The translations under genes and the position numbers were made by a program. 64,000 bases of DNA from Paragemmobacter straminiformis. GTDB taxonomy: Bacteria; Pseudomonadota; Alphaproteobacteria; Rhodobacterales; Rhodobacteraceae. The notes under the pieces are model-generated. The model was given only the letters and a program-made list of their open reading frames with translations. It searched no databases and had not been told where the DNA came from. Where the stretch lies: contig NZ_JACLQD010000002.1 in the NCBI RefSeq assembly GCF_014243445.1, positions 806,001-870,000 on the forward strand. Direction: 5' to 3'. This document shows, one piece after another, positions 33,304 to 41,426 of this stretch. Every line of letters begins with the position of its first letter. Position 1 is the first letter of the stretch.

Positions 33304-34529
33304 GTGCCGAAAAGCTAACCCGTTGCCGCGCCTGCGGTGCGCCCTTTGGTCCGGTGTTCTGCGACCTTGGCACGATGGCGGTCGCCAATTCCTACCTGCC
33401 GCCCGAGGCCGATGCGGCGCGCGAGCCGCGCTATCCGCTTTGCGCCGTGGTTTGCAGCGACTGCAGGATGGTGCAGCTTGACCATGTGGTCGATGCCGAG
33501 GGGATATTCAGCGACTACGCCTATTTCTCGTCGGCCTCGTCTTCATGGCTTGCGCATGCGGCGCGCTTTGCCGATGCGATGACGGGGCGGCTGGGGCTGA
33601 ACGCGCAGTCTTTCGTGGTCGAGGTGGCGTCGAATGACGGATACCTTTTGCGGAATTTCGTGGCAGCGGGGGTGCCGTGCCTTGGCATCGAGCCGGCAGC
33701 CAATGTGGCGCGGCAGGCCATCGCGGCGGGGGTGCCGACCGAGGTGGCCTTTCTGACGCCGCAGTCGGCGGCGGCGGTGGTGGCGGCGCAGGGGCGTGCC
33801 GATCTGGTGGTGGCCAACAATGTGCTGGCCCATGTGCCGGACATAAACGGTTTTACCGAAGGGCTCGCCACCTTGCTGAAACCGCAAGGCACGCTGTCTG
33901 TCGAAGCGCCGCATCTGTTGTCGTTGATCGACGGGGTGCAGTTCGACACGATCTATCACGAGCATTACGCCTATTGGTCGCTTTACGCCATCGAGCGGCT
34001 GTTCGCGCGGCACGGGTTGACGGTCTATGATGTCGAACATCTGCCGACGCATGGCGGGTCGCTGCGCATCCTCGCCTCGCTTGCGCCCAAGGTTCCGTCG
34101 TTGCAACTGACACGGCTGCGCAAGGTCGAGGCCGAGCGGGGCTTGGCGGGCGATGCGGTCTATGCCGGGTTCAACGCGCGGGTGGCCGAGACGGTGGCGG
34201 GGTTCCGCGACTGGCTGGCGCGGCAGCATCAGGCCGGACGCCGTGTGGCGGCCTATGGTGCGGCGGCAAAGGGGAACACCTTTCTGAATGCCGCGGGGGT
34301 GCGGGCCGGAGATATCCTTGCCGTGGCCGATCTTGCGCCGTCGAAACAGGGGCGCCGTTTGCCGGGAAGCCATGTGCCGGTTGTCAGCCCTGCCGACCTG
34401 CTGGCTGCGGCACCCGATGATATCCTGATCTTGCCGTGGAACATCGCGGCCGAGGTCGTGGCGCAGTTGCGCGGCGCGGGCTTTGCGGGCCGGTTATGGA
34501 CTGCGGTGCCGGAGATGAAGGCCCTGTGA
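33300..34529 (+). CDS. Sugar C-methyltransferase (SAM-dependent)
   Basis: The protein has 409 residues in three parts. An N-terminal zinc-binding domain has Cys pairs CRAC and CSDC. A central SAM-binding Rossmann domain has VVEVASNDGYLLRNF, LGIEPAANVA and LVVANNVLAHVPD, and a conserved DTIYHEHYAYWSL follows. A C-terminal domain has RRVAAYGAAAKGNTFLNAAG. This is the layout of TylC3/EvaC-type enzymes, which place a methyl group at C-3 of a 4-keto-deoxyhexose. With RfbFG it should give a C-methylated CDP-sugar. Its stop overlaps the next start (TGATG). Confidence 0.9.
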   Translation: MSAEKLTRCRACGAPFGPVFCDLGTMAVANSYLPPEADAAREPRYPLCAVVCSDCRMVQLDHVVDAEGIFSDYAYFSSASSSWLAHAARFADAMTGRLGLNAQSFVVEVASNDGYLLRNFVAAGVPCLGIEPAANVARQAIAAGVPTEVAFLTPQSAAAVVAAQGRADLVVANNVLAHVPDINGFTEGLATLLKPQGTLSVEAPHLLSLIDGVQFDTIYHEHYAYWSLYAIERLFARHGLTVYDVEHLPTHGGSLRILASLAPKVPSLQLTRLRKVEAERGLAGDAVYAGFNARVAETVAGFRDWLARQHQAGRRVAAYGAAAKGNTFLNAAGVRAGDILAVADLAPSKQGRRLPGSHVPVVSPADLLAAAPDDILILPWNIAAEVVAQLRGAGFAGRLWTAVPEMKAL

Positions 34530-35056
34530 TGCGGTTTCATGCGACCCCCTTGCCCGATCTGATCCGCGTGGAAAGCGACGCCCCTGCCGATGCGCGGGGC
34601 AGTTTCCGCCGCATCTGGTGCGCCGAGAGTTTCGCGGCGGCGGGGGTCGGCTTTGTGCCGGTGCAAGCCAGCCTGTCGAGCAATTTGGCAAGGCATACGC
34701 TACGGGGGCTGCATTGGCAGGACGCGCCTTATGGCGAGCAAAAGCTGGTGCGCTGCGTGGCCGGTGCCGTCTGGGATGTGGCGGTGGACATGAGGCGCCA
34801 CAGCGCGACCTATCTGCAATGGCACGCGGCAGAGTTGAGCGCCGAAAACGGTGTGGCCCTGTTCCTTCCGCAGGGGTTCGCGCACGGTTTTCTGACGCTG
34901 ACGGATGGCGCGGTGGTCGATTACATGATCGACGCGCCCTACGAGCCCCATGCCGCGCGGGGCGCACGGTGGAACGATCCGGCCTTTGGCATCGACTGGC
35001 CCGCAGCCCCGGCGGTTCTTTCGCAACGCGACCGCGACTGGCCGGATCATGGCTGA
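34529..35056 (+). CDS. rfbC: NDP-4-keto-6-deoxyhexose 3,5- (or 5-) epimerase, RmlC family
   Basis: This 175-residue cupin-type epimerase starts MRFHATPLPDLIRVES. RmlC marks are DARGSFRRIW, TLRGLHWQ (catalytic His), GAVWDVAVDMRRHSATYLQW and LFLPQGFAHGFLTL. The donor is probably a CDP-linked 4-keto sugar in this operon rather than the dTDP sugar of true RmlC, so the symbol marks the family only. It lies between the C-methyltransferase and a reductase-like gene, overlapping the latter by eight bases. Confidence 0.87.
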   Translation: MRFHATPLPDLIRVESDAPADARGSFRRIWCAESFAAAGVGFVPVQASLSSNLARHTLRGLHWQDAPYGEQKLVRCVAGAVWDVAVDMRRHSATYLQWHAAELSAENGVALFLPQGFAHGFLTLTDGAVVDYMIDAPYEPHAARGARWNDPAFGIDWPAAPAVLSQRDRDWPDHG

Positions 35057-35927
35057 GACCGTGCTTCTGACCGGGGCTTCGGGCTTTGTCGGGCGGGCGA
35101 TCCATGCCGCGCTGCTGGCCAGTGGCTTCGCCGTTGAACCCGTGGGGCGGACAGCGCGGGAGGGGTGGCATCAGGCCGATCTGCTGGTGGCTGCCGACCG
35201 CGAGAGGGTTCTGGCGCGAACCCGTGCGCGGGTTCTGCTGCATGCGGCGTGGTATGTGGAGCATGGCGCGTTCTGGGCCTCGCCCCTGAACGAGGTTTGG
35301 CGCGCGGCTTCGGCGGATCTGGCGCGGGGATTTCTGGCAGCGGGCGGGCGGCGGATCGTCGGGCTGGGGACATGCGCGGAATATGCCTCGCAGGGACAGG
35401 ACGGTCCCTGGCGCGAGGACCGCCCGATTGCACCCGCAACGCCCTATGGGACGGCCAAGGCGGGGCTTCATGCCGACCTTGGCACGCTGTGCGCAGGGGC
35501 GGGGGCCAGTCTGCTGTGGCTGCGGCTGTTCCATCTATACGGCGCGGGCGAACACCCTGCCCGACTGGTGCCGTCGCTGATGCGGGCCTTGGCGGCGGGC
35601 GCGCCTGCGCGGGTGCGGGCGGCGGGACTGGTGCGGGATTTCGCATCGACCTTGCATATCGGGGATTGCGTGGCCGATCTTTTGGGCACGAGAGCCGAGG
35701 GGGCGATGAACCTCGGGTCGGGCGCGCCGCGCAGTCTGGGCGATCTGGCGCGGGTTCTGGCACAGATTGCGGGCCGGACCGATTTGCTGGACTTGGGCAA
35801 CGCGCCTTTGCCGGATGATCCGGCGGTGATGGTGCCCGATCTAGCGCGGCTGCACGCGGCCATCGGGGCAAGGGTCGAGCTGCCGGAGGACGGATTACGG
35901 CAGGTCTTTACATATTCACAAGAATGA
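35049..35927 (+). CDS. NAD-dependent epimerase/dehydratase-family reductase (deoxysugar tailoring)
   Basis: This 292-residue extended SDR has LLTGASGFVGRAIHAALL at the N-terminus and YGTAKAGLHADL as the catalytic Tyr/Lys, and it keeps WLRLFHLYGAGEHPARLVPSL. It is smaller than RfbG and probably reduces the 4-keto group at the end of the CDP-sugar pathway, as similar enzymes do beside TylC3-type methyltransferases. The precise stereochemistry cannot be read from sequence. It closes the glycosylation operon; a rhodanese gene follows after 34 bases. Confidence 0.82.
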   Translation: MAETVLLTGASGFVGRAIHAALLASGFAVEPVGRTAREGWHQADLLVAADRERVLARTRARVLLHAAWYVEHGAFWASPLNEVWRAASADLARGFLAAGGRRIVGLGTCAEYASQGQDGPWREDRPIAPATPYGTAKAGLHADLGTLCAGAGASLLWLRLFHLYGAGEHPARLVPSLMRALAAGAPARVRAAGLVRDFASTLHIGDCVADLLGTRAEGAMNLGSGAPRSLGDLARVLAQIAGRTDLLDLGNAPLPDDPAVMVPDLARLHAAIGARVELPEDGLRQVFTYSQE

Positions 35928-35961
35928 ATACATTGGGCGGGGCAATAGGAAAGGCTTCGTC

Positions 35962-36318
35962 ATGTCCGGCTTCGATACATCCCTGCCCCGTCTGACTGCG
36001 ACCGAGGCGCAAGCCTTGGCCGCCAAGGGGGAATTGCTGCTTCTCGACGTGCGCGAAGCTGCCGAGTTGCAGGCCAGTGGCAAGGCCAAGGGCGCGCTGC
36101 ATGTGCCGGTGGCGCTGGTGCCGATGAAGGCCGACCCGAAAAGCCCCGATTTCGACAGGCGCTTCGATCCGGCGATTCCGGTTGCCGTCTATTGCGCGGC
36201 GGGGGGCCGTGCGGGCATGGCCGCGCAGACGCTTGGGCGTCTGGGCTATCGGGCGCAGAACATCGGCGGTTTCGCCGACTGGTGCGCCGCAGGCGGCGCG
36301 GTCGAGGCGCAGAGCTAG
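35962..36318 (+). CDS. Rhodanese-domain protein (single domain)
   Basis: This 118-residue single rhodanese domain begins SGFDTSLPRLTATEAQALAAKGELLLLDVREAAEL. The catalytic Cys78 is in the loop VYCAAGGRAG, followed by MAAQTLGRLGYRAQNIGGFADWCAAGG. It transfers sulfur in the cytoplasm, but donor and acceptor are unknown. It has its own short upstream gap and is convergent with tdm, so its link to either neighbour is unclear. Confidence 0.9.
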   Translation: MSGFDTSLPRLTATEAQALAAKGELLLLDVREAAELQASGKAKGALHVPVALVPMKADPKSPDFDRRFDPAIPVAVYCAAGGRAGMAAQTLGRLGYRAQNIGGFADWCAAGGAVEAQS

Positions 36319-36346
36319 GGCGCGCGCCTTCCGGATCGGGGGCGCG

Positions 36347-38710
36347 TCAGGATTGGGGGCGCGTCTTTTTCGGGTCGTAATGCGACAGGGGCACGATGAC
36401 GGCAGGCAGCCTTTTCTGCTGGCCGTCAAGTTTGCCGACCTCGACCGCCGTGCCCACCTCGGCATGGGCGACATCGACCCGTGCCAGCGCTATGTTCTTG
36501 CCAAGAAGCGGCGAGCGCATCGACGAGGTGACCTCGCCCACCTGAGCGCGGCCGATATGGATGCAATCGCCGTGGCCCACGTCGACGGCTGAATCGATGT
36601 CGAGGCCCACGAATTTCCAGCGCGGGTTTTCCTTGCGGCGGATCAGGGCGTCGCGGCCGATGAAATCATCGGTTTTCGATTTGAGCGGGACGGTAAAGCC
36701 GATGCCGGCTTCGAAGGGGTCGGTCTGGTCGGAGAAGTCGTAGCCTGCGAAGATCAGACCCGCCTCGATGCGGACCATGTCGAGCGCGGCAAGGCCCATC
36801 GGGCGCAGGCCAAGGTCGCGGCCATGTTCCCAGACGGCATCGTAGACGGTGTTGCCGTCCTTGGGGTGGCAGAAGATTTCGAAGCCCAATTCGCCGGTGT
36901 AGCCCGTGCGCGACACGACCACGGGCGCGCCTTCGGGGCCGCCGATGCGGGCGACGGTGAAGCGGAACCAGCCGAGTTCGTCGATGCTTGGCTGATGCGG
37001 CGCGGTCCAGATCATGCGGCGCAGGATCTCGCGGCTGTTCGGGCCTTGGACGGCGAGGTTGTGAAGCTGGTCGGTGGACGAGCGGACCATGACCTTCAGC
37101 CCCAGCTTCCCGGCCTGTTCGCGCAGCCAGATGCCGCCGTAATCATCGCCGCCGATCCAGCGGAAGTTGTCACGGCCAAGGCGGAAGAGCGTGCCGTCGT
37201 CGATCATGCCACCGTGTTCGTAGCACATGGCCGAATAGACCACCTGCCCCACCGACAGCTTTTTGACGTCGCGGGTCAGGGTGTATTGCATCAGGGCTTC
37301 GGCATCCGGTCCCGTCACCTCGAACTTGCGGAGGGGGGAGAGGTCGAGCACCACCGCCTTTTCGCGGCAGGCCCAATATTCCTCGATCGCGCCGTGGGAG
37401 GAATAGACCTGTGGCAGCCAGAAGCCTTTGTATTCGACGACATTGCGGGTCAGCGCCCCCGTCTTTTCGGCAAAGGCGGTGTCCTTGGTCATCTTCGGCT
37501 CCGAATTGGGCGTGGGGCGATAGGCGATGGCGCGTTTGAAGGGCTCGGCGCCGGAATAGGTGCGGATGTGGATGTCCGAGAGATACCAGCCGTTCGAGGG
37601 CGAGGTGTCGTCGGGGCAGGCCGAGTTGACACAGACAAGGTCGGTCAACGCGCGGAAAAGGACATAGTCGCCGGGGCGGGACCACGGCTCGTCGGAATAC
37701 ATCACGCCATGTGCGTCGATGCCGGTGTTGAAGAAGAGGTTGACCGCCATCCAGCCCGGCCGCGCCGATACGCCATGCGGCGTGAGCGCTCCGTTGAAAT
37801 TGTCGGAACAGTTGGCATGGCCCGGATAGCCGATATCGTCATAATATTTGGCAGCGCAGGCCATCGCAAAGGCATCATGCCGGCCGACGGTGTCCTGCAC
37901 CACCTCGACCAGCGGCAGCATGTCCTGATCGTAGTATTTGGAATGCAGGCCGGGCATGGAATAGGCGTGGCCCATGAGGGTGCGCGAGGTGGTGACATCG
38001 AGCGCGTGTTCGATCCCCTTGTCGAGCTTGCGGGCCGCGAAACACTGGAAATCGGTGCATTGCCGGCCATCGACGTCGATCACCTGGATGTAATCGCCCG
38101 CCTTGACGAAATAGGCCTGCGCGGTGGCGGATTTCACCCGCAGGTCAAGCACGGGTTCGGCCAGCGGATCGGGCAGGTCGAAGGAGCCTACCATTTTCAG
38201 CGTCGCGCGCTTGATCTTCAGCGTCAGCGGGGTTGCGGTGTCCTGCCCGTCAGGGTCCATCTGTCCGGGGGCTGCGGCGACCAGAACGCCGTCGCGGGTG
38301 ACGGTAAAAGACTCTTCGGTTCCGGCGGGGGTGTCGCTGCCGAACAGCACGATGGCGCCCGCCGTGGCAAGGTCGATCTTGCGCCGTTCAAGGCCAAGGC
38401 GCAGCCCGCCCAGACCCGCGCCCTGCCCTGCCGCCAACAGCGCCTTGAGCCCGCGGGCATCGCCATTGGCGGTTTGGCCCAGAAGCCCCGCGTCGATCCG
38501 CCCCTGCCTGTCGGCGGCGACCAGTTCGGCCACCTGCCCGCCTTCGGCATTGACCAAGGTCACGCTGTCGCCCGCACTGACGGGAACGAGGATCGCACCC
38601 GCACCCGGCACCTCGTAGCGTTCCTGCCCCGAATGGGGCTGAAGCGCGGCGGGTGTCAGGATGCGGCTCGGGCGCGGCGGGCCGGGGGTCACGCGGGGAT
38701 AATCGAGCAT
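36347..38710 (-). CDS. tdm: Trimethylamine N-oxide demethylase Tdm
   Basis: The protein has 787 residues. Residues about 20-400 are a DUF1989-type metal-binding catalytic region, and about 415-787 a GcvT-type tetrahydrofolate-binding domain (GLAALDMVRIEAGLIFAGYDF, GYTGELGFEIF). Cys285, Cys301 and Cys365 have the same spacing (16 and 64) as the zinc ligands reported for Methylocella silvestris Tdm, and Asp220 aligns with its catalytic Asp at the same offset. It splits TMAO into dimethylamine and formaldehyde, which the folate domain can capture. It follows dmmC by 21 bases in the dmmDABC-tdm run. Confidence 0.9.
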   Translation of the reverse strand: MLDYPRVTPGPPRPSRILTPAALQPHSGQERYEVPGAGAILVPVSAGDSVTLVNAEGGQVAELVAADRQGRIDAGLLGQTANGDARGLKALLAAGQGAGLGGLRLGLERRKIDLATAGAIVLFGSDTPAGTEESFTVTRDGVLVAAAPGQMDPDGQDTATPLTLKIKRATLKMVGSFDLPDPLAEPVLDLRVKSATAQAYFVKAGDYIQVIDVDGRQCTDFQCFAARKLDKGIEHALDVTTSRTLMGHAYSMPGLHSKYYDQDMLPLVEVVQDTVGRHDAFAMACAAKYYDDIGYPGHANCSDNFNGALTPHGVSARPGWMAVNLFFNTGIDAHGVMYSDEPWSRPGDYVLFRALTDLVCVNSACPDDTSPSNGWYLSDIHIRTYSGAEPFKRAIAYRPTPNSEPKMTKDTAFAEKTGALTRNVVEYKGFWLPQVYSSHGAIEEYWACREKAVVLDLSPLRKFEVTGPDAEALMQYTLTRDVKKLSVGQVVYSAMCYEHGGMIDDGTLFRLGRDNFRWIGGDDYGGIWLREQAGKLGLKVMVRSSTDQLHNLAVQGPNSREILRRMIWTAPHQPSIDELGWFRFTVARIGGPEGAPVVVSRTGYTGELGFEIFCHPKDGNTVYDAVWEHGRDLGLRPMGLAALDMVRIEAGLIFAGYDFSDQTDPFEAGIGFTVPLKSKTDDFIGRDALIRRKENPRWKFVGLDIDSAVDVGHGDCIHIGRAQVGEVTSSMRSPLLGKNIALARVDVAHAEVGTAVEVGKLDGQQKRLPAVIVPLSHYDPKKTRPQS

Positions 38711-38731
38711 GTCTTGCCTGTTCCTTGGGCC

Positions 38732-39775
38732 TTATTCGTCGGGCCACCACCCCGGAGAGGTGGGGGCGCCATCGTCGAATTGCGAGAGATACTGGACCAT
38801 CAGGTCGCGGTTGCGCAGAAAGCCCTTGTAGGTGGCAAGTTCGGGGTCGATGTCGCGCACCACCCGATGCAGACGCCGCGCCCATTTCGGGATGGTCACC
38901 AGTTCCTCGAACTTGATCAGGTAGCAGCGGATCGGGAAGGCGATGGCATTCGACCGCGGCAGGCGGTGCAAGGTCTGGAGTTCGACGCGCAGGTGCTGGC
39001 GGTGGCCGATGTTGTCGGGCGTGAGCGTGGCCTTGGTCGGCCCCCATTTGGGATAGTTCTCGGGACTGGTGTCGAGCAGCGGATCGACGGTCATGGTCCA
39101 GTTGAAGCGCCGCACCGGCGCCCCGTGTTGCAGCTTGAGCAGGAATTTCAGCGCGCGGTCGAAAACGCCCATCTGGTGCGCCTTGGGCACGGGGGCGTGC
39201 CATTCGTGAAAGCTCATCCCGATGTCGAAATCGAGGGACCAGTCGGCCTGTGTCGTGACCATCCCCGCTTCGATCCAGAGGTTGTCGTCGCGCTGGTCTT
39301 GCAGGGTGAAATCGCCCTGCGCCTGACGGGTGATGTATTCCATCGGGCCACAGGGCAGCGTGGTCTCATCAAGGAAGGTGAACTTCTGTTCGATTTCGAG
39401 CGGGCGGTTGATCCAGTGCCAGTGGTTGCCGTTCTTGTGCAGCTCGAACCAATGGGGATAGTCGCGCGCCTTGCTCTCCATGATGAGTTCGAGCAGGTCC
39501 CAGCCCGCCAGGGTCATATGCGGCAGCGACTGGCAGCGCAGCGGATCATCGGCCAAGACCAGCGCGCGGTCGCGCATTTCGGCCACGTAATGCTCGTCGA
39601 CATCGAACATGTGTTCGAACACCGAGCCGGGGCGGCCCGGCACATGCGGCTCCATGTTGACGGAATACATGTAGTCGTCACGGTCGAAGGGAAAGGGGAA
39701 CCGCTTGATCGCGCGTGGCGAGTTCTTGAACGTGAAATCGTTTCGGAAGGTTTCGGTGTTGAATTCCAGACCCAT
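38732..39775 (-). CDS. dmmC: Dimethylamine monooxygenase subunit, heme-dependent oxidative N-demethylase family (DUF3445)
   Basis: This 347-residue protein of the DUF3445 / heme-dependent oxidative N-demethylase family starts MGLEFNTETFRNDFTFKNSPRAIKRFPFPF; the start was chosen from this conserved N-terminus. It has motifs WFELHKNGNHWHWINRP, SFHEWHAPVP and RLPRSNAIAFPIRCYLIKFEEL. It is the probable catalytic oxygenase of the DmmABC dimethylamine monooxygenase, demethylating dimethylamine to methylamine with reductant from the ferredoxin-reductase subunit. Order D-A-B-C matches the described Ruegeria gene cluster. Which letter goes with which subunit follows my recollection of that cluster. 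Confidence 0.85.
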   Translation of the reverse strand: MGLEFNTETFRNDFTFKNSPRAIKRFPFPFDRDDYMYSVNMEPHVPGRPGSVFEHMFDVDEHYVAEMRDRALVLADDPLRCQSLPHMTLAGWDLLELIMESKARDYPHWFELHKNGNHWHWINRPLEIEQKFTFLDETTLPCGPMEYITRQAQGDFTLQDQRDDNLWIEAGMVTTQADWSLDFDIGMSFHEWHAPVPKAHQMGVFDRALKFLLKLQHGAPVRRFNWTMTVDPLLDTSPENYPKWGPTKATLTPDNIGHRQHLRVELQTLHRLPRSNAIAFPIRCYLIKFEELVTIPKWARRLHRVVRDIDPELATYKGFLRNRDLMVQYLSQFDDGAPTSPGWWPDE

Positions 39776-39786
39776 CGCGGCCTCCT

Positions 39787-40752
39787 TCAGCGGTCGAGGA
39801 CGAGGGACTTGCCCTCGAAACGCGAAACGCATGGCATGATCTTGCGGTTGCTGGCCTTGTCCTCGTCCGACAGCCAATGATCGTGGTGGTGGATATGGCC
39901 GTCACAGCGGATGACGGCGGTTTCGCATTGTCCGCAGGCCCCGCCACGGCAGAGGTAAGGCGCATCGACGCCCGCGGCCTCCATCGCCTCGAGGATGGAT
40001 TGCGCGGCCCCCACGGTGACGGTCTTGCCGGAACGGGCGAATTCCACCTGAAACGGATTGCCCACGGGCGGGGCGAGAAATTCCTCGGAGTGGACGGTGA
40101 CGGCGGGCCAACCCGCAGCCTCGGCACGCGAGCGGGCCCATGCGATCATGCCCTTGGGGCCGCAGATGTAGAGATGCGTGCCAAGCGGCTGTCCGGCAAG
40201 CAGCGCGTCGAGGGCGACGGCCTGCCCCGCCTCGTCATAGTAGAGATGCACGCGTTCGCCGTAGGTGGCGGCGAGGCTGTCACAATAGGCGCCAAGCTGC
40301 GGGCTGCGCGCGGAATAGTGCAGCTCGAACCGCTGCCCCTGCCGCTGCAACTGGGCCATCATGCCCATGAAGGGGGTGATCCCGATCCCGCCCGCGAGCA
40401 AGAGATGCTTTCGCGCGCGCGCGTCGACCGGAAACAGGTTGACGGGATGGCTGATCTGCATCCGCATGCCCGCCGTGACATGGCGGTGCAGAAACAGCGA
40501 GCCGCCGCGCCCGGCATCGTCGCGCCGGACCGAGATGGCATAGCCCGAGCGGTCCGAGGGGTCGGACATCAGCGAATAGGGGTTCATGCGGCGGGTGCCG
40601 TGGTCGTCCATTTCCACCACGACATGCGCGCCGCCGGAAAAGGGGGGCATTACCCCGCCATCGCTGCGGACGAAGCGGAAGCGTTTGATCAGGGAATTGA
40701 CCTCGACCACCTCGGCCACGGTCACGTCGAGTTTGGGTGCGCCGACACTCAT
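39787..40752 (-). CDS. dmmB: Dimethylamine monooxygenase reductase subunit (FAD/2Fe-2S)
   Basis: This 321-residue phthalate-dioxygenase-reductase-type protein has a flavin domain (MNPYSLMSDPSD), an NAD-binding domain (LLLAGGIGITPFMGMMAQL; YICGPKGMIAWA) and a C-terminal plant-type ferredoxin domain with Cys ligands in CRGGACGQC and a later Cys (MPCVSR). A short His-rich stretch HIHHHDHW lies in the ferredoxin domain. It transfers electrons from NAD(P)H to the DUF3445 oxygenase. It overlaps dmmA by ATGA and lies 11 bases before dmmC. Confidence 0.88.
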   Translation of the reverse strand: MSVGAPKLDVTVAEVVEVNSLIKRFRFVRSDGGVMPPFSGGAHVVVEMDDHGTRRMNPYSLMSDPSDRSGYAISVRRDDAGRGGSLFLHRHVTAGMRMQISHPVNLFPVDARARKHLLLAGGIGITPFMGMMAQLQRQGQRFELHYSARSPQLGAYCDSLAATYGERVHLYYDEAGQAVALDALLAGQPLGTHLYICGPKGMIAWARSRAEAAGWPAVTVHSEEFLAPPVGNPFQVEFARSGKTVTVGAAQSILEAMEAAGVDAPYLCRGGACGQCETAVIRCDGHIHHHDHWLSDEDKASNRKIMPCVSRFEGKSLVLDR

Positions 40753-41369
40753 TTGAAACGCTCCACCGCCGCAGGCACCTGACCCGGATCCTCGGCATCG
40801 ATATTCACGCCCTGAAAGGCGGCGATCCGGCGCGAGTAATGGTCGCGCACGAAGAGGTTCAGCCCGCAATGCGAGCAGGCGAAGGGATCGGTCGTCACGT
40901 TTTCGGTGATGCCCTTGCAATGCACGCATTGCACGCGGCGCGACAGGGATCCGCGATGTTCGGTCTGGACGGCTTCGGGGGGAAGGCCAGCTTCCATCAC
41001 CTCGCGCATGGCAAGGCCGATCAGGGTTTCGGTGCCGGCGAGATAGACTTGCAGACCCATATGGGCATCGGCCAGAACCTTCCTGAGCCGCGACTGGGCG
41101 GCGCCGAAACTGGGCGAGCGGTGGAATTGCGCGGCCCCCAGCGCCTGAAGCCGTGCCGTCAGGTCGCTGCCGAAGGGGCCGGGCATGTAGATGATATGCG
41201 ACCTGGCCAGCAGCGCGGGCGCATCGGCCCCTGCCTTGGCGATCATGTCGCAGACGGCCTCGGCCCCTTCGCCATCGGCGACGAAAAGGTGGGCGCGGCC
41301 TGCGCGGGGGGTCAGCTCGCCATAGACGGGGCGCGAGCGGATCGAGGGTTCGAAGAAGGTCTTGGTCAT
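40749..41369 (-). CDS. dmmA: DmmA-family dimethylamine monooxygenase subunit
   Basis: This 206-residue protein matches the DmmA family in length and C-terminus. A zinc ribbon (CVHC...CSHC, residues about 149-170) is followed by NLFVRDHYSRRIAAFQGVNIDAEDPG. The N-terminal part has a Rossmann-like look (AHLFVADGEGAEAVCDMI; HIIYMPGPFGSD). The exact task of this subunit in dimethylamine oxidation is not settled; binding of another subunit or of the electron path is likely. It lies 57 bases after dmmD. Confidence 0.83.
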   Translation of the reverse strand: MTKTFFEPSIRSRPVYGELTPRAGRAHLFVADGEGAEAVCDMIAKAGADAPALLARSHIIYMPGPFGSDLTARLQALGAAQFHRSPSFGAAQSRLRKVLADAHMGLQVYLAGTETLIGLAMREVMEAGLPPEAVQTEHRGSLSRRVQCVHCKGITENVTTDPFACSHCGLNLFVRDHYSRRIAAFQGVNIDAEDPGQVPAAVERFK

Positions 41370-41426
41370 GATGTCCGGCGAACATGCAAAGGGAAAGGGC
41401 GCACCCGAAGGCGCGCCCCCATATCG

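Noticed and set aside
34529-35056. True dTDP-rhamnose RmlC with the rhamnose locus forming one system
   Set aside because: The operon has CDP-glucose genes and no rmlA/B/D. The rha locus next to it is catabolic and separately regulated.
36824-39880. Plus-strand frame of about 1000 codons opposite tdm and dmmC
   Set aside because: The minus strand has clear Tdm and DUF3445 motifs with coupled gene order, while the plus frame has none.
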